NCBI RefSeq assembly: GCF_003367375.1
Contig: NZ_CP031416.1
Span: forward strand, 3,789,501 to 3,853,500
Reading direction: 5' to 3'
Length of the DNA stretch: 64,000 nucleotides
DNA from: Gallaecimonas mangrovi
GTDB taxonomy: Bacteria; Pseudomonadota; Gammaproteobacteria; Enterobacterales; Gallaecimonadaceae
Both the position numbers and the translations under genes were made by a program. This document shows, one piece after another, positions 1-9,072 of the stretch. The notes under the pieces are model-generated. The model did not search any database. It saw nothing but the letters and a program-made list of their open reading frames with translations, and had not been told where the DNA came from. Numbering within the stretch: the stretch's first letter is position 1; each line of letters starts with the position of its first letter.

Positions 1-151
1 TTTCATCAATCTTATTAAGCGCTTGGCTATGCTCGATAACGTGGCCATTACCCTTGATGTCGTTATCACCCCACCAGGATGCATAGGCACCACCAGACAC
101 GGTGCTCAACAGTAAAACAGCGGTGGCTACCACTAAATGTTTGGGTTTCAT
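1..151 (-). CDS. GIN-domain (DUF2807-like) secreted protein, 3' part cut off
   Basis: The gene runs off the left edge; only the first 50 codons are present. It starts at the ATG at 149-151 on the minus strand. The first 21 or so residues form a signal peptide (MKPKH, then a hydrophobic core, then a GAYA cleavage site), so the product is exported. After it comes the sequence DIKGNGHVIEHSQALNKID, which matches the usual opening of GIN-domain proteins (a GNG-x-V motif followed by a short linker). The family forms a beta-helix-like domain of unclear function at the cell envelope. The assignment rests on this short stretch only. Confidence 0.55.
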   Translation of the reverse strand, partial: MKPKHLVVATAVLLLSTVSGGAYASWWGDNDIKGNGHVIEHSQALNKIDE

Positions 152-225
152 TGCAGTAAATCCTTGGTTTTGTTTTTCCTGCAATGACTTTAGCAACCCC
201 TGTGCCAACCACAGGGGCCGCATTT

Positions 226-1452
226 TTAGTGGGCTTGCGGCGGGGTCTCAATAACCGGGGTAGCCGTTTTCGCCAAAGACTGGCTAACTTCACCAACTCG
301 GCGCGCCTGCCACCAGGCCAACACAGCAAACAGTGTTAACAAGGCGCCGAGCGGCAAGGCATCATGTTGCGGAATAAAGCTCGACAGCGCCGCCGCCATA
401 CCCGCTGCCAGGTTTTGTAAACCGCCAAGCAGCGCCCCGGCCGTACCAGCGCCTTTGCTGAAATCAGCAAGGGCGCCACTGGTAGCCACCGGCCCCAAGA
501 TCCCGGCCGCCATAAAATAAAGCGATACCGGTGCCAGCAGCGTCCAGGCCGATAACGGCAACAACCACGCCAGCAATAACTGCGAAAGGGCCGCGGTTAG
601 CAACAAGCTGGTGCCTAACTGCAGCAGTTTTTTGTGGCGCCAGCGGTGCGCGAGACTCGCGGCCATAAAGGAGCCCAAAATGTAGGGCGGCAGTGGCACA
701 ATATAAAGCCAGCTTACCAGCCAAGCGGGCAGTCCCAGCCGTTCACCCAGTAGCACCCCGGCCACAGCCTCAAACACCACCACCCCGCTAAACACCGCCA
801 ACAGCGGCCATAAGTGGTGGCGAAAATGCGCATTACGCCAGGTGCTGCGGTAACGCACCCAAACCGGCGCTTTCGGCTCTAGATCTTCCGGCCGCGTTTC
901 TTTAAAGGCCAGCGCTTGCAGCAGTAGCACCACAGCCCCGAGCCCCAGCAAAAAGAGGTAACAGGCGCGCCAGTCAAAACTGGACACCAAAACGCCGCCC
1001 AGCACAGGAGCCAGCATTGGCGACAAAATAAGCGCCATGCTCAGCAAGCTATTAACGCGGGTCAGCGCCGCACCTTGGTAACAGTCGCGCGGTACGGTGC
1101 GCACCATCACCCCGGCCACACCGGCCCCCAACCCCTGAATAAGGGCGCCCGCCAGCAGGCTTGCAAAACTGGCGGCATGCCAGGCCAGCAAGCTGCCGGC
1201 TAAAAACAGCACCAGGCCGGCCAGAATAATGGGCCGACGGCCCAAACTGTCGGATAAAGGCCCGTAGAAAAACTGCGACAGGCCATACATGGCCAGATAG
1301 GCCGCCATAATGCCTTGGGTCAGGCCCGGGCTAATACCAAAGCTTTGGGCGATACCACCCTGGCCCGGTACAAATAAGGTTTGAGACATCTGGCCAACAG
1401 CGGCCAGGGCAACCATAAGCAACAAAAACAGTCGCAAAGACGGCGAACGCAT
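226..1452 (-). CDS. emrD: Multidrug efflux MFS transporter EmrD
   Basis: 408-residue inner-membrane protein of the major facilitator superfamily, predicted to export hydrophobic drugs and uncouplers with proton motive force. The N-terminal helix reads VGQMSQTLFVPG, close to E. coli EmrD, and the family loop YGPLSDSLGRRP follows helix 2. GVMVRTVPRDCY, SPMLAPVLGG and GTAGALLGGLQN later in the chain also match EmrD. I chose the ATG at 1452 because AAGGTG lies six bases upstream; the GTG three codons earlier falls inside that ribosome-binding site. It is a single gene with its own roughly 140-base upstream region. Confidence 0.9.
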   Translation of the reverse strand: MRSPSLRLFLLLMVALAAVGQMSQTLFVPGQGGIAQSFGISPGLTQGIMAAYLAMYGLSQFFYGPLSDSLGRRPIILAGLVLFLAGSLLAWHAASFASLLAGALIQGLGAGVAGVMVRTVPRDCYQGAALTRVNSLLSMALILSPMLAPVLGGVLVSSFDWRACYLFLLGLGAVVLLLQALAFKETRPEDLEPKAPVWVRYRSTWRNAHFRHHLWPLLAVFSGVVVFEAVAGVLLGERLGLPAWLVSWLYIVPLPPYILGSFMAASLAHRWRHKKLLQLGTSLLLTAALSQLLLAWLLPLSAWTLLAPVSLYFMAAGILGPVATSGALADFSKGAGTAGALLGGLQNLAAGMAAALSSFIPQHDALPLGALLTLFAVLAWWQARRVGEVSQSLAKTATPVIETPPQAH

Positions 1453-1591
1453 CACGCACACCTTAAAAAAGTGAGAAAAGGGCTAATTGGTCGGCTCCCT
1501 GCCGACGGCGCGCAATCTACCAGCGCCACATGACAAAGTCAGTAACGGTTGCTGGCTTTTTCGACAGGTTTTTTGTGAACTTCGTCAACTT

Positions 1592-2746
1592 TTATTGACG
1601 GCGTAACAGCGCCATGTAAAAGCCGTCGGTGTCGGTGGTGACGGGGCTTAAGGTGCACTCACTTTCCAGCACAAATTGCCCTTGGGAACGCTCAATAAAA
1701 TCAGCAATTTGCAGTTGGTTTTCTTGCGGTAACAGCGAGCAGGTGCCGTACACCAGCTTGCCGCCGGGTTTGAGCATTCTTGGGTAGCTGTCGAGGATAT
1801 CGCGCTGAATTCCTATCAGTTTGTCGATATGCTCCGGGGCAATGCTCCATTTCGCATCAGGATTACGGCGCAGCACCCCCAGGCCAGAGCACGGCACATC
1901 CAACAGCAAGCGGTCGGCTTTACCTTTTAAACGCTTGATGGTGGCAGCACCTTCAATAACGCGGGTTTCAAGGTTATGCACCCCGGCGCGGCGCGCCCTT
2001 TTACGCTGCGCTTGTAACTTGCCTTCAAAAATATCCATTGCCAGCAAACGCCCTTTGTTTTGCATTTGCGCCGCCAGGGCCAGGGTTTTACCGCCAGCGC
2101 CGGAGCAAGCATCAATCACCGTCATCCCCGGCTCGGCACCAACCAGGGCGGCAATTTGCTGCGAGCCCCAATCTTGCTGCTCAAAAAGACCGTCTTTAAA
2201 GGCCTGGGTACGAAACACATTGGCAAAACGTTTGAGTTTAAGGCAGCTATCGGCCACCACCTCAGTGGCTACCTGCTCTTGGCTGAGGCGTTTCTTTAAA
2301 TGGCGGGCATCACCATGCAGGGTATTTACCCGCAAGTATTGCGCGGGCGGCTGGTTAAGGGCCACCGCTAAGGCGGGCCAGGCATCACCTAGGCGTTCAC
2401 TCAGCAACTGATAAAGCCAGTCGGGGTAGCTTTCCCAAACGGCGGCATCCGCCTGCACCTGGCTTAGTAAGGCGTTATCCAGCTTGAACGGCTTGAGTTT
2501 TAGCGGCAGCTGCGGCGAGGTTAATGCCGCCCAGGCGGCGAGCATTGCTGGTAAGTCGTGCTCGGCTACCGGCCAGGGGCGGCCCGCAAGCACCGCATAA
2601 CGGCGCGCATAGCGCACCAAATGCTGCGCCGCTTGCACGGCTTCAGATTTATAACGGCCAGACAGTTCGGTACGGGCCAGGGCTTTATCTAACGGATGGC
2701 CGCCAATCAGTACCGAATGCAGAATACTCAGAAGTGCTTTTTGCAT
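1592..2746 (-). CDS. RsmB/NOP-family RNA cytosine-C5 methyltransferase
   Basis: SAM-dependent enzyme that makes 5-methylcytosine in RNA, probably 16S rRNA. The C-terminal two thirds carry the family core: GAGGKTLALAAQ (SAM site), LLDVPCSGLGVLRRNP with one catalytic cysteine near residue 286, and YGTCSLLPQEN with the second near residue 334. At about 384 residues it is shorter than RsmB: the N-terminus lacks a clear NusB domain, so it is a paralogue rather than RsmB proper. AAGGA lies just upstream of a double ATG (2749/2746), and spacing favours the second. The exact target base cannot be told from sequence. Confidence 0.85.
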   Translation of the reverse strand: MQKALLSILHSVLIGGHPLDKALARTELSGRYKSEAVQAAQHLVRYARRYAVLAGRPWPVAEHDLPAMLAAWAALTSPQLPLKLKPFKLDNALLSQVQADAAVWESYPDWLYQLLSERLGDAWPALAVALNQPPAQYLRVNTLHGDARHLKKRLSQEQVATEVVADSCLKLKRFANVFRTQAFKDGLFEQQDWGSQQIAALVGAEPGMTVIDACSGAGGKTLALAAQMQNKGRLLAMDIFEGKLQAQRKRARRAGVHNLETRVIEGAATIKRLKGKADRLLLDVPCSGLGVLRRNPDAKWSIAPEHIDKLIGIQRDILDSYPRMLKPGGKLVYGTCSLLPQENQLQIADFIERSQGQFVLESECTLSPVTTDTDGFYMALLRRQ

Positions 2747-2804
2747 CATATCCTTGCTTAGGGCTCTTACCCTGCTGTTGCCGTGATAATGCCCTTGCCT
2801 TAAA

Positions 2805-2833
2805 ACGCAAAAGCCCCGCCAAAGAGGCAGGGC
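2805..2833 (-). terminator. Rho-independent terminator
   Basis: On the minus strand GCCCTGCC, a five-base loop and GGCGGGGC are followed by TTTTGCGTTTT. It ends the transcript of the DUF4382 lipoprotein gene just upstream of the methyltransferase. Confidence 0.8.
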
Positions 2834-2863
2834 ATGCTAGGGCATAGCCCCTATTTGAGCAAG

Positions 2864-3808
2864 TTAGTCGTTGCTGATGTCTTGCACAAGGCTTTGGCCT
2901 TCGCTCAAAGCCAGCTCATAACTCAGCCCGGCCGGGTTAGGAATGGTTAACCCCTCGTAGGTTTCTGGCTCGTCATTAATGCCGTCGCAGGAAAAGGCCA
3001 AGGTGTAGTCGCCAGCCGGAATAAGCCCAAACTGATAGCCGTAGCTGGCGTCGGTGTCGTCACTTAAGGTAACCGCCACCGAAGCAACCGGCGCGGTGGC
3101 GCCATCTGGCGCGCCGCTGGCACCACTGTCAAAGTCGTCAGCAAGGGTGGTAAGGCTATGACCGCTATAAAGGTAAACAAAGCCGTAATTAACGCTGTCG
3201 GTACTGGTATTGCAGCTTTCAGCCAGAGTGGCGGTAACGGTACCGCTAATGCCGCCTAAAATGGCGCTTTCCACCAGGCTGATACCACGCGGTTTAATAA
3301 TGTAGCGCTGCGGCCCGGGGTTGTAGGTCATGGCCCGGCGCAGGTTAAAGTCCAGGGTAAAAGCCAGTTGGCCGCCGGCCGTGGCGGTAAAGCCGCCCAG
3401 TTTTAATTCGTCCGACGGCACTTTTAGCGTAAAAATGCCGTCGCCGGTTTCAACATAACTGAGACTGGTGTCTTCGTCTTCAATGCCTAAGCGCACGTCA
3501 CTGTATGTACCGGCCGGAATGCTGGCGCTGTCGATAGCCAGGTAGGTATCGCCACCTTGATAGTCGAGTAAATCCAGGGTGACCGGGTCGCCGTTGGCAT
3601 CGGTAACCGCTAACACCACATCGTCGCCGCTGTCGCGTTTTAAGGTAATGCTGTCGATGGTGATCACTACCTTGTCGGCACCGTCCACCGGTGCATCACC
3701 AATATCGAGAGACAAATTAGCGGTTTGGTTTTCATCGTCACCACCGCCGCCACAAGCCCCCAGCCAAAGGGAGCAAAAAATAAGAACAGCAAGCTTAATT
3801 GCCTTCAT
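2864..3808 (-). CDS. DUF4382 domain lipoprotein
   Basis: 314-residue lipoprotein. The signal peptide ends in the lipobox LGAC at about residues 17-20, followed by a GGGGDDE linker typical of surface or outer-membrane lipoproteins in marine gammaproteobacteria. Residues 30-175 carry the DUF4382 signature: LSLDIGDAPVDGADKVVITI, then TLDLLDYQGG and IPAGTYSDVRL. This is a beta-sandwich domain of unknown function. The C-terminal 130 residues look like a second beta domain with LIPAGDYTLAFSC. Single gene with a strong terminator behind it; no function can be assigned. Confidence 0.8.
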   Translation of the reverse strand: MKAIKLAVLIFCSLWLGACGGGGDDENQTANLSLDIGDAPVDGADKVVITIDSITLKRDSGDDVVLAVTDANGDPVTLDLLDYQGGDTYLAIDSASIPAGTYSDVRLGIEDEDTSLSYVETGDGIFTLKVPSDELKLGGFTATAGGQLAFTLDFNLRRAMTYNPGPQRYIIKPRGISLVESAILGGISGTVTATLAESCNTSTDSVNYGFVYLYSGHSLTTLADDFDSGASGAPDGATAPVASVAVTLSDDTDASYGYQFGLIPAGDYTLAFSCDGINDEPETYEGLTIPNPAGLSYELALSEGQSLVQDISND

Positions 3809-3888
3809 GCCAGCGTCTCTTGGTAAGTGGTTGCTGACTAAGTATGGTTGCTTGCTGTTAACCCTTTCTTAACGATTTAATTGCAACA

Positions 3889-4449
3889 TTACTGGTCTTT
3901 CCAGCCCAACAATGGCGGTATGGGTTGGGCAAAACGGCCTTGCACTTGCTCATAAAATTGCTGCACCTGGGCTAGGTCGGCCTTGATGTCGTCGCTAGGA
4001 TAGATAGGGTCTGCCACCAGAAAGCGGCGGCGCGGGTAATCGATACCCACCAGCACATAGGGAACCTTGGCGGCCTTGGCGATGTAATAGAACCCTAGCT
4101 TCCAGCGCGTCACCGGGCTGCGCGTGCCTTCGGGGGTTACACACAGCACAAAAGACGGCAGGCTGCGGTAGTATGCGGCAACCTGCTCAACCAGGTTATT
4201 GGCTTTGTCGCGGCGTACCGCAAAGCCGCCCATGGCCCGAAAAAGATAACCCAAAGGAAAGCGAAACAGCTGGTGTTTGGCGAGAAAACGAATGCGAACG
4301 CCTAGGGCACTACGGGCCAATACCCCCCAGACAAAATCCCAATTGGAGGTATGGGGGGCAACCACAATCAGGTATTTATCCTGCGCGGGTAGCTGCCCTT
4401 CAACGCGCCAGCCAAGGCGGCGCATTAATCCATTTGCCAGTTTTCCCAT
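3889..4449 (-). CDS. PlsC-like 1-acyl-glycerol-3-phosphate acyltransferase family protein
   Basis: 186-residue acyltransferase. The HX4D catalytic motif is seen as HTSNWD near residue 33, and the glycerophosphate-binding motif as TPEGTRSP near residue 105. These are the hallmarks of the LPLAT/PlsC superfamily, which acylates lysophospholipids or related acceptors at the inner membrane. It is shorter than PlsC itself (about 245 residues) and lacks an obvious N-terminal membrane helix. It belongs to the compact subgroup with the HTSNWD motif whose acceptor is not settled. It lies 14 bases downstream of the TPR gene and is probably co-transcribed with it. Confidence 0.8.
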   Translation of the reverse strand: MGKLANGLMRRLGWRVEGQLPAQDKYLIVVAPHTSNWDFVWGVLARSALGVRIRFLAKHQLFRFPLGYLFRAMGGFAVRRDKANNLVEQVAAYYRSLPSFVLCVTPEGTRSPVTRWKLGFYYIAKAAKVPYVLVGIDYPRRRFLVADPIYPSDDIKADLAQVQQFYEQVQGRFAQPIPPLLGWKDQ

Positions 4450-4463
4450 AACAAGAGCCTTGC

Positions 4464-6428
4464 TTAAACCGTTTCTGCCAGCAAAGCCCAGTCAGGTTCC
4501 AAGGTCAAGTCGCTGCCGCCAGTGCTGACTTTGATATAGCCCTTTTGCAGCTCATTTAGCAGCGCTTGGCGCACATTGTCTGCCCGCATGGCGGGCGCGG
4601 CCACCGGCAACGGATTGATGCTGACCCAACTGTCAGCGCCCGCTTCATCAGCAAGCTGCAAGCCCAATAGCAACAGCTCGCAAAGGGGCTCAACGTCGGT
4701 TGTGCGACTGATTTGCGGGAAACAGGGGAAAGCCAGGGTAGCCATTTGCAAGCCGCTGACCGGCACGTCCAGCTCAGCAAGGCACCCCTTTAACTGGGCA
4801 AATACCTGCTCCGCCGGGCCGCTTTTTTGGCCAGATCCCGCCTCTAACGCCAATAAGTAGTGGAAGGTATCGGGTTCCCCCAACAACAAGGCATCAGGAA
4901 AAGCCGCACGCAACTTGTCGGCCAGTAACTTTTGCTGGCGGCTGCCAAGGCGATAACCGGCCTGATAAAAGGGGTGACGGCTAAAGCGGGGCCGAAAATA
5001 ATACAGCTGGCAGCGGCGCCCTTGGCCAAGTAACTGGCTAAGCCACTGCATACTGGCGCGGTGATGAGGCAGCTGCGAATGCAGCCTTAACCCAGCGTCA
5101 ACGAGCGTTTGCGATTGCTGCCGCCGCCGGTATTTCAATAAGGTGCGAACCAGCAAAATCAGCAGTAAGCCAATGGCAAAATAAACTGCCAAATGCCAGT
5201 AGGCTTTAAGCTCTTTGTTGGTGGTGCTGGCCTTGTTTTGGCGCTTAATAAGGTCCAGCGACAAATTACGCTCGGCCTGGCTTTTGGCCTTTTCAACCAA
5301 CGCCAGGCGGTCGTCCATGACCTTGGCATAGTGCTGCCAGTACTGTTGCTGGACATCACCATCACTGAGCGCCGCCAGTTGCTTTAAGGCGCGCGCGGCA
5401 AGTTCATTTTGGCGCATGCTATCGGTGGTTTCCTGCGCTGCCACTACCTGTTGTAACAAGGTTTTCTGGCGAACCTTATCACCTTGCTTTTCGGCAATTT
5501 TGGACGCAGTCAGCAGCGCTGACATGCGCTGATGAATAAGGTTCGCCTTGGCCATTTTATTAAGGGCGATCTGGATATAAAAATTGGCCTTATCAAGCTG
5601 GCCAAGGGCCAGGTAAATTTCGGCCAGATTACTGGCCATGGTGCCCTGCCAGCCAATGCTGGCGTGCTTTTCTACGTCGGCATACACCGCCAGCAAGGCA
5701 TCAAGGGCCTCGGAGTAATGTCCGCCCTCATATTGCAACTTGGCCAATGACGCAGCAGCGCGGGCCTTATCGCTAATATCCGGGGAGCTTTGTGCCAAGG
5801 CATTGGTCTCCATGGCCAGTTGCAAATAGGGCTGGCCAAGGTCGCGGCGCACCAAGGCTAAATCGGAGCTGGAACCCAGTTCGACAGAAAGGTCGCCCGT
5901 TTCTTTGGCAAGCTCGATAGCCTTTTCAATGATCGGCAACGCATGGGCGTCCATCTGCATCAGCCGATAGCTGTAACCCTGGTCGCTCAAGGCCTCGGCT
6001 TGGCCTTTTTTATCACCCAGTTTCAGCGCTACCTGTTCAGCCTTATTGGCAATGGCCAGGGTCACTGGCAAGTTACCGGCCCAAGATTGCGCCTGGTAGT
6101 AAACCAGCATGCATCGAAGCAGCTCCGGGCTTGGCGGAAACCTTTCCAACAAGGCGATACCGCTTTGATACATCGGCAACGACCCTTTTAAATCACGGTC
6201 AATGCGCGACGCCATTTCTGCCTTTACACACAGATAGCGGCCATGGTCAAAATTCGAGAAATGGCTAACAGCCTTTGCAGGAATTTGCGACAGCAGCTTG
6301 TTGGCCGACGCATAGTCAGCTTGCTTGGAGGCATGTTCCGCTTGCGTAAGTAGGGGGGCGAGGTCCGTTTCTGCCCGGGTGCCAAATGACAACAGGCACC
6401 CTAAGAAGAGCAGAAAACAGCTTTTCAT
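4464..6428 (-). CDS. Periplasmic TPR protein with one membrane helix and a degenerate GGDEF-like C-terminus
   Basis: 654-residue protein. A signal peptide (MKSCFLLFLGCLLSFGTRA) is followed by TPR-type helical repeats over about residues 25-350. A coiled segment leads to one transmembrane helix near 410-430 (HLAVYFAIGLLLILLV) and a cytosolic C-terminal domain of about 220 residues. The architecture copies TPR-TM-GGDEF receptors. The C-terminal domain keeps parts of that fold (ATLAFPCFP where SIGIA is usual, and an AD-containing final helix) but has no GGDEF motif, so cyclase activity is not expected. ATG 6428 is preferred to the upstream GTG 6434 because it starts a clean signal peptide. Confidence 0.65.
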   Translation of the reverse strand: MKSCFLLFLGCLLSFGTRAETDLAPLLTQAEHASKQADYASANKLLSQIPAKAVSHFSNFDHGRYLCVKAEMASRIDRDLKGSLPMYQSGIALLERFPPSPELLRCMLVYYQAQSWAGNLPVTLAIANKAEQVALKLGDKKGQAEALSDQGYSYRLMQMDAHALPIIEKAIELAKETGDLSVELGSSSDLALVRRDLGQPYLQLAMETNALAQSSPDISDKARAAASLAKLQYEGGHYSEALDALLAVYADVEKHASIGWQGTMASNLAEIYLALGQLDKANFYIQIALNKMAKANLIHQRMSALLTASKIAEKQGDKVRQKTLLQQVVAAQETTDSMRQNELAARALKQLAALSDGDVQQQYWQHYAKVMDDRLALVEKAKSQAERNLSLDLIKRQNKASTTNKELKAYWHLAVYFAIGLLLILLVRTLLKYRRRQQSQTLVDAGLRLHSQLPHHRASMQWLSQLLGQGRRCQLYYFRPRFSRHPFYQAGYRLGSRQQKLLADKLRAAFPDALLLGEPDTFHYLLALEAGSGQKSGPAEQVFAQLKGCLAELDVPVSGLQMATLAFPCFPQISRTTDVEPLCELLLLGLQLADEAGADSWVSINPLPVAAPAMRADNVRQALLNELQKGYIKVSTGGSDLTLEPDWALLAETV

Positions 6429-6555
6429 AGTCACATCTCGGGGCTAGTGCTAGGCATCTTATCGGCTAACGGCAATGCTGTCAGCCTCCTTTTGTCATTG
6501 CTGCGACCAAGGTCCAATGCTAGTGTCAAAGTGTAACTAATATCAGAGAGTTAGC

Positions 6556-6942
6556 GTGGATTATCTGCTGGTAAAACAGCTTCACCAAGCCTTGGCGCTG
6601 GTAACGGTGCTGTTCTTTATTGGGCGAGTGCTGCATGGCCTCGTCGCCCCAAGCCCGGCACCGCGCTGGCTGAAGGTGGCGCCTCATATCATCGACACTG
6701 CATTATTGGCCGTCGGTGTATGGCTTGCCTGGCAGTTAGGGCAATACCCATTTAAAGACAACTGGTTGACCGCTAAGGTAGTAGCATTGGTGCTGTATAT
6801 CGCACTGGGCACTATTGCGATAAAGCGCGGTCGAACAGCCCAAACCAGGGTATTGGCAGCCATTGGCGCTGTGTTGGTGTTTCTCTATATCGTCGGGGTG
6901 GCGGTGTATAAATCCCCTTGGTCCTGGTTACTCGCGGTTTAA
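6556..6942 (+). CDS. SirB2 family membrane protein
   Basis: 128-residue integral membrane protein with four predicted helices. Family features are the opening YLLVKQLHQALALVTVLFFIGR with its conserved histidine, RWLKVAPHIIDTALL, and the ending VGVAVYKSPW. SirB2 proteins resemble small haem- or quinone-linked membrane proteins, but their role is not established. It starts at GTG 6556 behind AGAGAG and is followed after nine bases by fpr, so a link to redox chemistry is plausible but only inferred. Confidence 0.85.
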   Translation: MDYLLVKQLHQALALVTVLFFIGRVLHGLVAPSPAPRWLKVAPHIIDTALLAVGVWLAWQLGQYPFKDNWLTAKVVALVLYIALGTIAIKRGRTAQTRVLAAIGAVLVFLYIVGVAVYKSPWSWLLAV

Positions 6943-6951
6943 GGAGGTCCT

Positions 6952-7692
6952 ATGGCTCAATGGTTAGATGCACAGGTGCTGGAAAACCACCGCTGGAACC
7001 CTACGCTTTTTAGCCTGCGCTTAAAGGCGCCGCCTTTTGATTTTGTTGCCGGTCAGTTTGTGCGGTTGGGCTTGGAAGGCCCTGATGGGCGAGTACAGCG
7101 CGCCTATTCTTTGGTTAATAGCCCGTCCGACCCCACCCTGGATTTTTTAGTCACCGCCGTACCGGGCGGAAAATTGTCACCTTCCCTTGATAACCTGCAG
7201 GCAGGTGACAGCATTCAGGTCAGCCAACCGGCCAGCGGCTTTTTTGTGCTGGACGAAGTGCCAGACGGCAACAGCTTATGGCTGTTGGCAACCGGTACAG
7301 GATTGGGGCCTTATCTTTCTATTTTGGGCACCGAATCACCCTGGCAGCGTTTTCAGCACATTAAGTTGGTGCATGGGGTGCGATTTGCTAGCGATTTAGC
7401 GTACCGTGAACGCCTTGAGCAAATGCAAAAAGACAACCCCGGTCGCTTTCAGTATTTACCGGTGGTTACCCGGGAAAAGGTAGCGGGGGCATTGCAAGGC
7501 CGCCTGCCTGACTTGCTGGCCAGCGGCGAGCTTGAAAATGCCACCAACGAAACACTTAGTCACGATTGCCAGATGATGCTGTGCGGCAATCCAGATATGA
7601 TCCGAGATGGCCTTAAGGTATTGGCCGAAAAGGGATTACAGAAGAACCTGCGCCGTCAGCCAGGTCATGTCACAGTTGAGCAGTATTGGTAA
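6952..7692 (+). CDS. fpr: Ferredoxin/flavodoxin--NADP+ reductase
   Basis: 246-residue flavoenzyme that moves electrons between NADPH and ferredoxin or flavodoxin in the cytosol. FAD binding is shown by RAYSLVNSP near residue 50 and GGKLSPSL near residue 80; NADP binding by ATGTGLGPYLSIL near 112-124 and MLCGNPDMI near 202. The C-terminus, HVTVEQYW, ends in an aromatic residue as in bacterial Fpr. Length equals E. coli Fpr. A perfect AAGGAGG precedes the ATG. It lies in an operon with sirB2 upstream and the DUF3014 gene ten bases downstream. Confidence 0.93.
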   Translation: MAQWLDAQVLENHRWNPTLFSLRLKAPPFDFVAGQFVRLGLEGPDGRVQRAYSLVNSPSDPTLDFLVTAVPGGKLSPSLDNLQAGDSIQVSQPASGFFVLDEVPDGNSLWLLATGTGLGPYLSILGTESPWQRFQHIKLVHGVRFASDLAYRERLEQMQKDNPGRFQYLPVVTREKVAGALQGRLPDLLASGELENATNETLSHDCQMMLCGNPDMIRDGLKVLAEKGLQKNLRRQPGHVTVEQYW

Positions 7693-7701
7693 GGAGCCAA
7701 G

Positions 7702-8568
7702 ATGCAAGCCGATCCGCAAACTCAGCCGCCCAAATCCGGCAATTCCAAGCTTATCCCCATTGTCGTCATCGTGGTGATTGTGGTGATTGGCATTCTGGCC
7801 TGGGCGTTCTGGCCCAAGCCTGCAGGCCCCAGCGTTGCCGAAAGCGCCCCACCACCGGCGCAAACGCAGCCCCAGCCAGAGCCTCAAGCACAAGCACCGG
7901 CCGAGACCACCCCGGCGCCAGAGCCTGAGCCTGCGCCAGAACCGGCGCCGCAACCAGAACCTGCCGCCCCCCCGGCACCGAAATTGCCCCCCCTCAACGA
8001 CAGTGACAGCGTGGTGCGTGACGACCTTAACGCCATGCTGCCGGCGGAGCATCAGCAGCTTAAAACCCAAGAATCTGGCCTTATCACCAAAATCACCCAG
8101 ATGGTGGCAACCGCGGTTGAAGGTTATTTGCCAGAACGCCAGCGTTTGATTGCATCGCCTTCCCAGGCCTTTAGCGTTATTCGCGACGGTGACACCATCT
8201 ACCTCGATAGCGACAGCTACAGCCGTTACGACCCTTACGTGAAGATCTTCGTCGGTCTTGATAACCAAAAGCTGCTGGCATTCTTGCAAAAATACCAGCC
8301 GCTCTTTAGCGAGGCCTACGGCCAGTTAGGCCTTAATGGCAATGACTTCCAGCCAAACCTTGGCCAAATCATTGACTTAGCATTGGCAACTCCAGACCCG
8401 GCAGAGCCCATTAAGCTCAAACAGCCCAAGGTGTTGTACCAGTTTGCTGACCCGGCCCTTGAAAACCTCAAGCCAATACAAAAGATCCTTATTCGCATGG
8501 GGCCCACCAATCGCGCCAAGGTGAAAGCCAAACTGACCGAGCTGAAAAAGCTACTGGATGCTCAATAA
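7702..8568 (+). CDS. DUF3014 domain membrane-anchored protein
   Basis: 288-residue protein with one N-terminal transmembrane helix (about residues 17-38, LIPIVVIVVIVVIGILAWAF). A 70-residue linker of repeated proline, glutamate, glutamine and alanine follows, then a globular domain of about 180 residues matching DUF3014 (PPLNDSDSVVRDDL, YDPYVKIFVGL). The layout suggests an inner-membrane protein with a periplasmic domain on a stiff spacer. Function unknown. TAAGGAGC precedes the ATG and the gene ends the fpr operon. Confidence 0.8.
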   Translation: MQADPQTQPPKSGNSKLIPIVVIVVIVVIGILAWAFWPKPAGPSVAESAPPPAQTQPQPEPQAQAPAETTPAPEPEPAPEPAPQPEPAAPPAPKLPPLNDSDSVVRDDLNAMLPAEHQQLKTQESGLITKITQMVATAVEGYLPERQRLIASPSQAFSVIRDGDTIYLDSDSYSRYDPYVKIFVGLDNQKLLAFLQKYQPLFSEAYGQLGLNGNDFQPNLGQIIDLALATPDPAEPIKLKQPKVLYQFADPALENLKPIQKILIRMGPTNRAKVKAKLTELKKLLDAQ

Positions 8569-8659
8569 CAACGACTTATGTCGTCGATAAAAATGTTTTG
8601 TTTTACCCGCCTCCAAGCTTGGCTAATACTCCGGCCTGAAAGCGCCTTGGAGGTGGGTT

Positions 8660-9022
8660 ATGAATCAAAGCTTTGTCAGTACAAAACGCTTTTTCGACCA
8701 AAAACACTTTCCCCATGGATTTGCCCGCAGTGGTGACTTCACTAAAGCCGAAGCCACCTTGCTGGAAAATCATGGACAAGCCCTGCAAGCCTTGGCCAGC
8801 GGCTTGGTTAGCCCGGCCAGTGCCGAAGAATTCCAGTTTCTGGAATGCTGCCAAGGCACTCGCCAGGCCAGCACCGGCTTGGAAAAGGTGTGGGCCAAGT
8901 ATCAAAAGATCCTGGACCACAAAAAACGGGTCTTTACTGTTTGTGGTGACTGGCATCAGGCACGCAGTGCCAATACCAGCCGCTACGACAGCGAACCCGA
9001 CGACCCGGTCGACGAAGACTAA
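8660..9022 (+). CDS. maoP: MaoP (DUF413), Ori-macrodomain organisation protein
   Basis: 120-residue cytosolic protein. TTKRFFDQKHFPHGF-like opening, RSGDFTKAEATLLENHG and VWAKYQKILDHKKR match E. coli MaoP (YifE). MaoP acts with its site maoS to keep the Ori macrodomain of the chromosome together. A maoS site could not be identified by eye. GGAGGT precedes the ATG. It has its own terminator immediately downstream. Confidence 0.88.
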   Translation: MNQSFVSTKRFFDQKHFPHGFARSGDFTKAEATLLENHGQALQALASGLVSPASAEEFQFLECCQGTRQASTGLEKVWAKYQKILDHKKRVFTVCGDWHQARSANTSRYDSEPDDPVDED

Positions 9023-9028
9023 TTGCCA

Positions 9029-9060
9029 AAGGGGCAGCCACGTTCTGCCCCTTATTTATT
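9029..9060 (+). terminator. Rho-independent terminator after maoP
   Basis: AAGGGGCAG and CTGCCCCTT form a nine-pair stem with a seven-base loop, followed by ATTTATT. The T tract is interrupted, and rimK starts only 13 bases later, so some read-through is possible. Confidence 0.65.
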
Positions 9061-9072
9061 GCGGAGCGCACC

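Noticed and set aside
7636-8289. 217-residue open frame on the minus strand
   Set aside because: Antisense of the proline/glutamate-rich DUF3014 linker; composition (runs of R, G, L, W) is an artefact.
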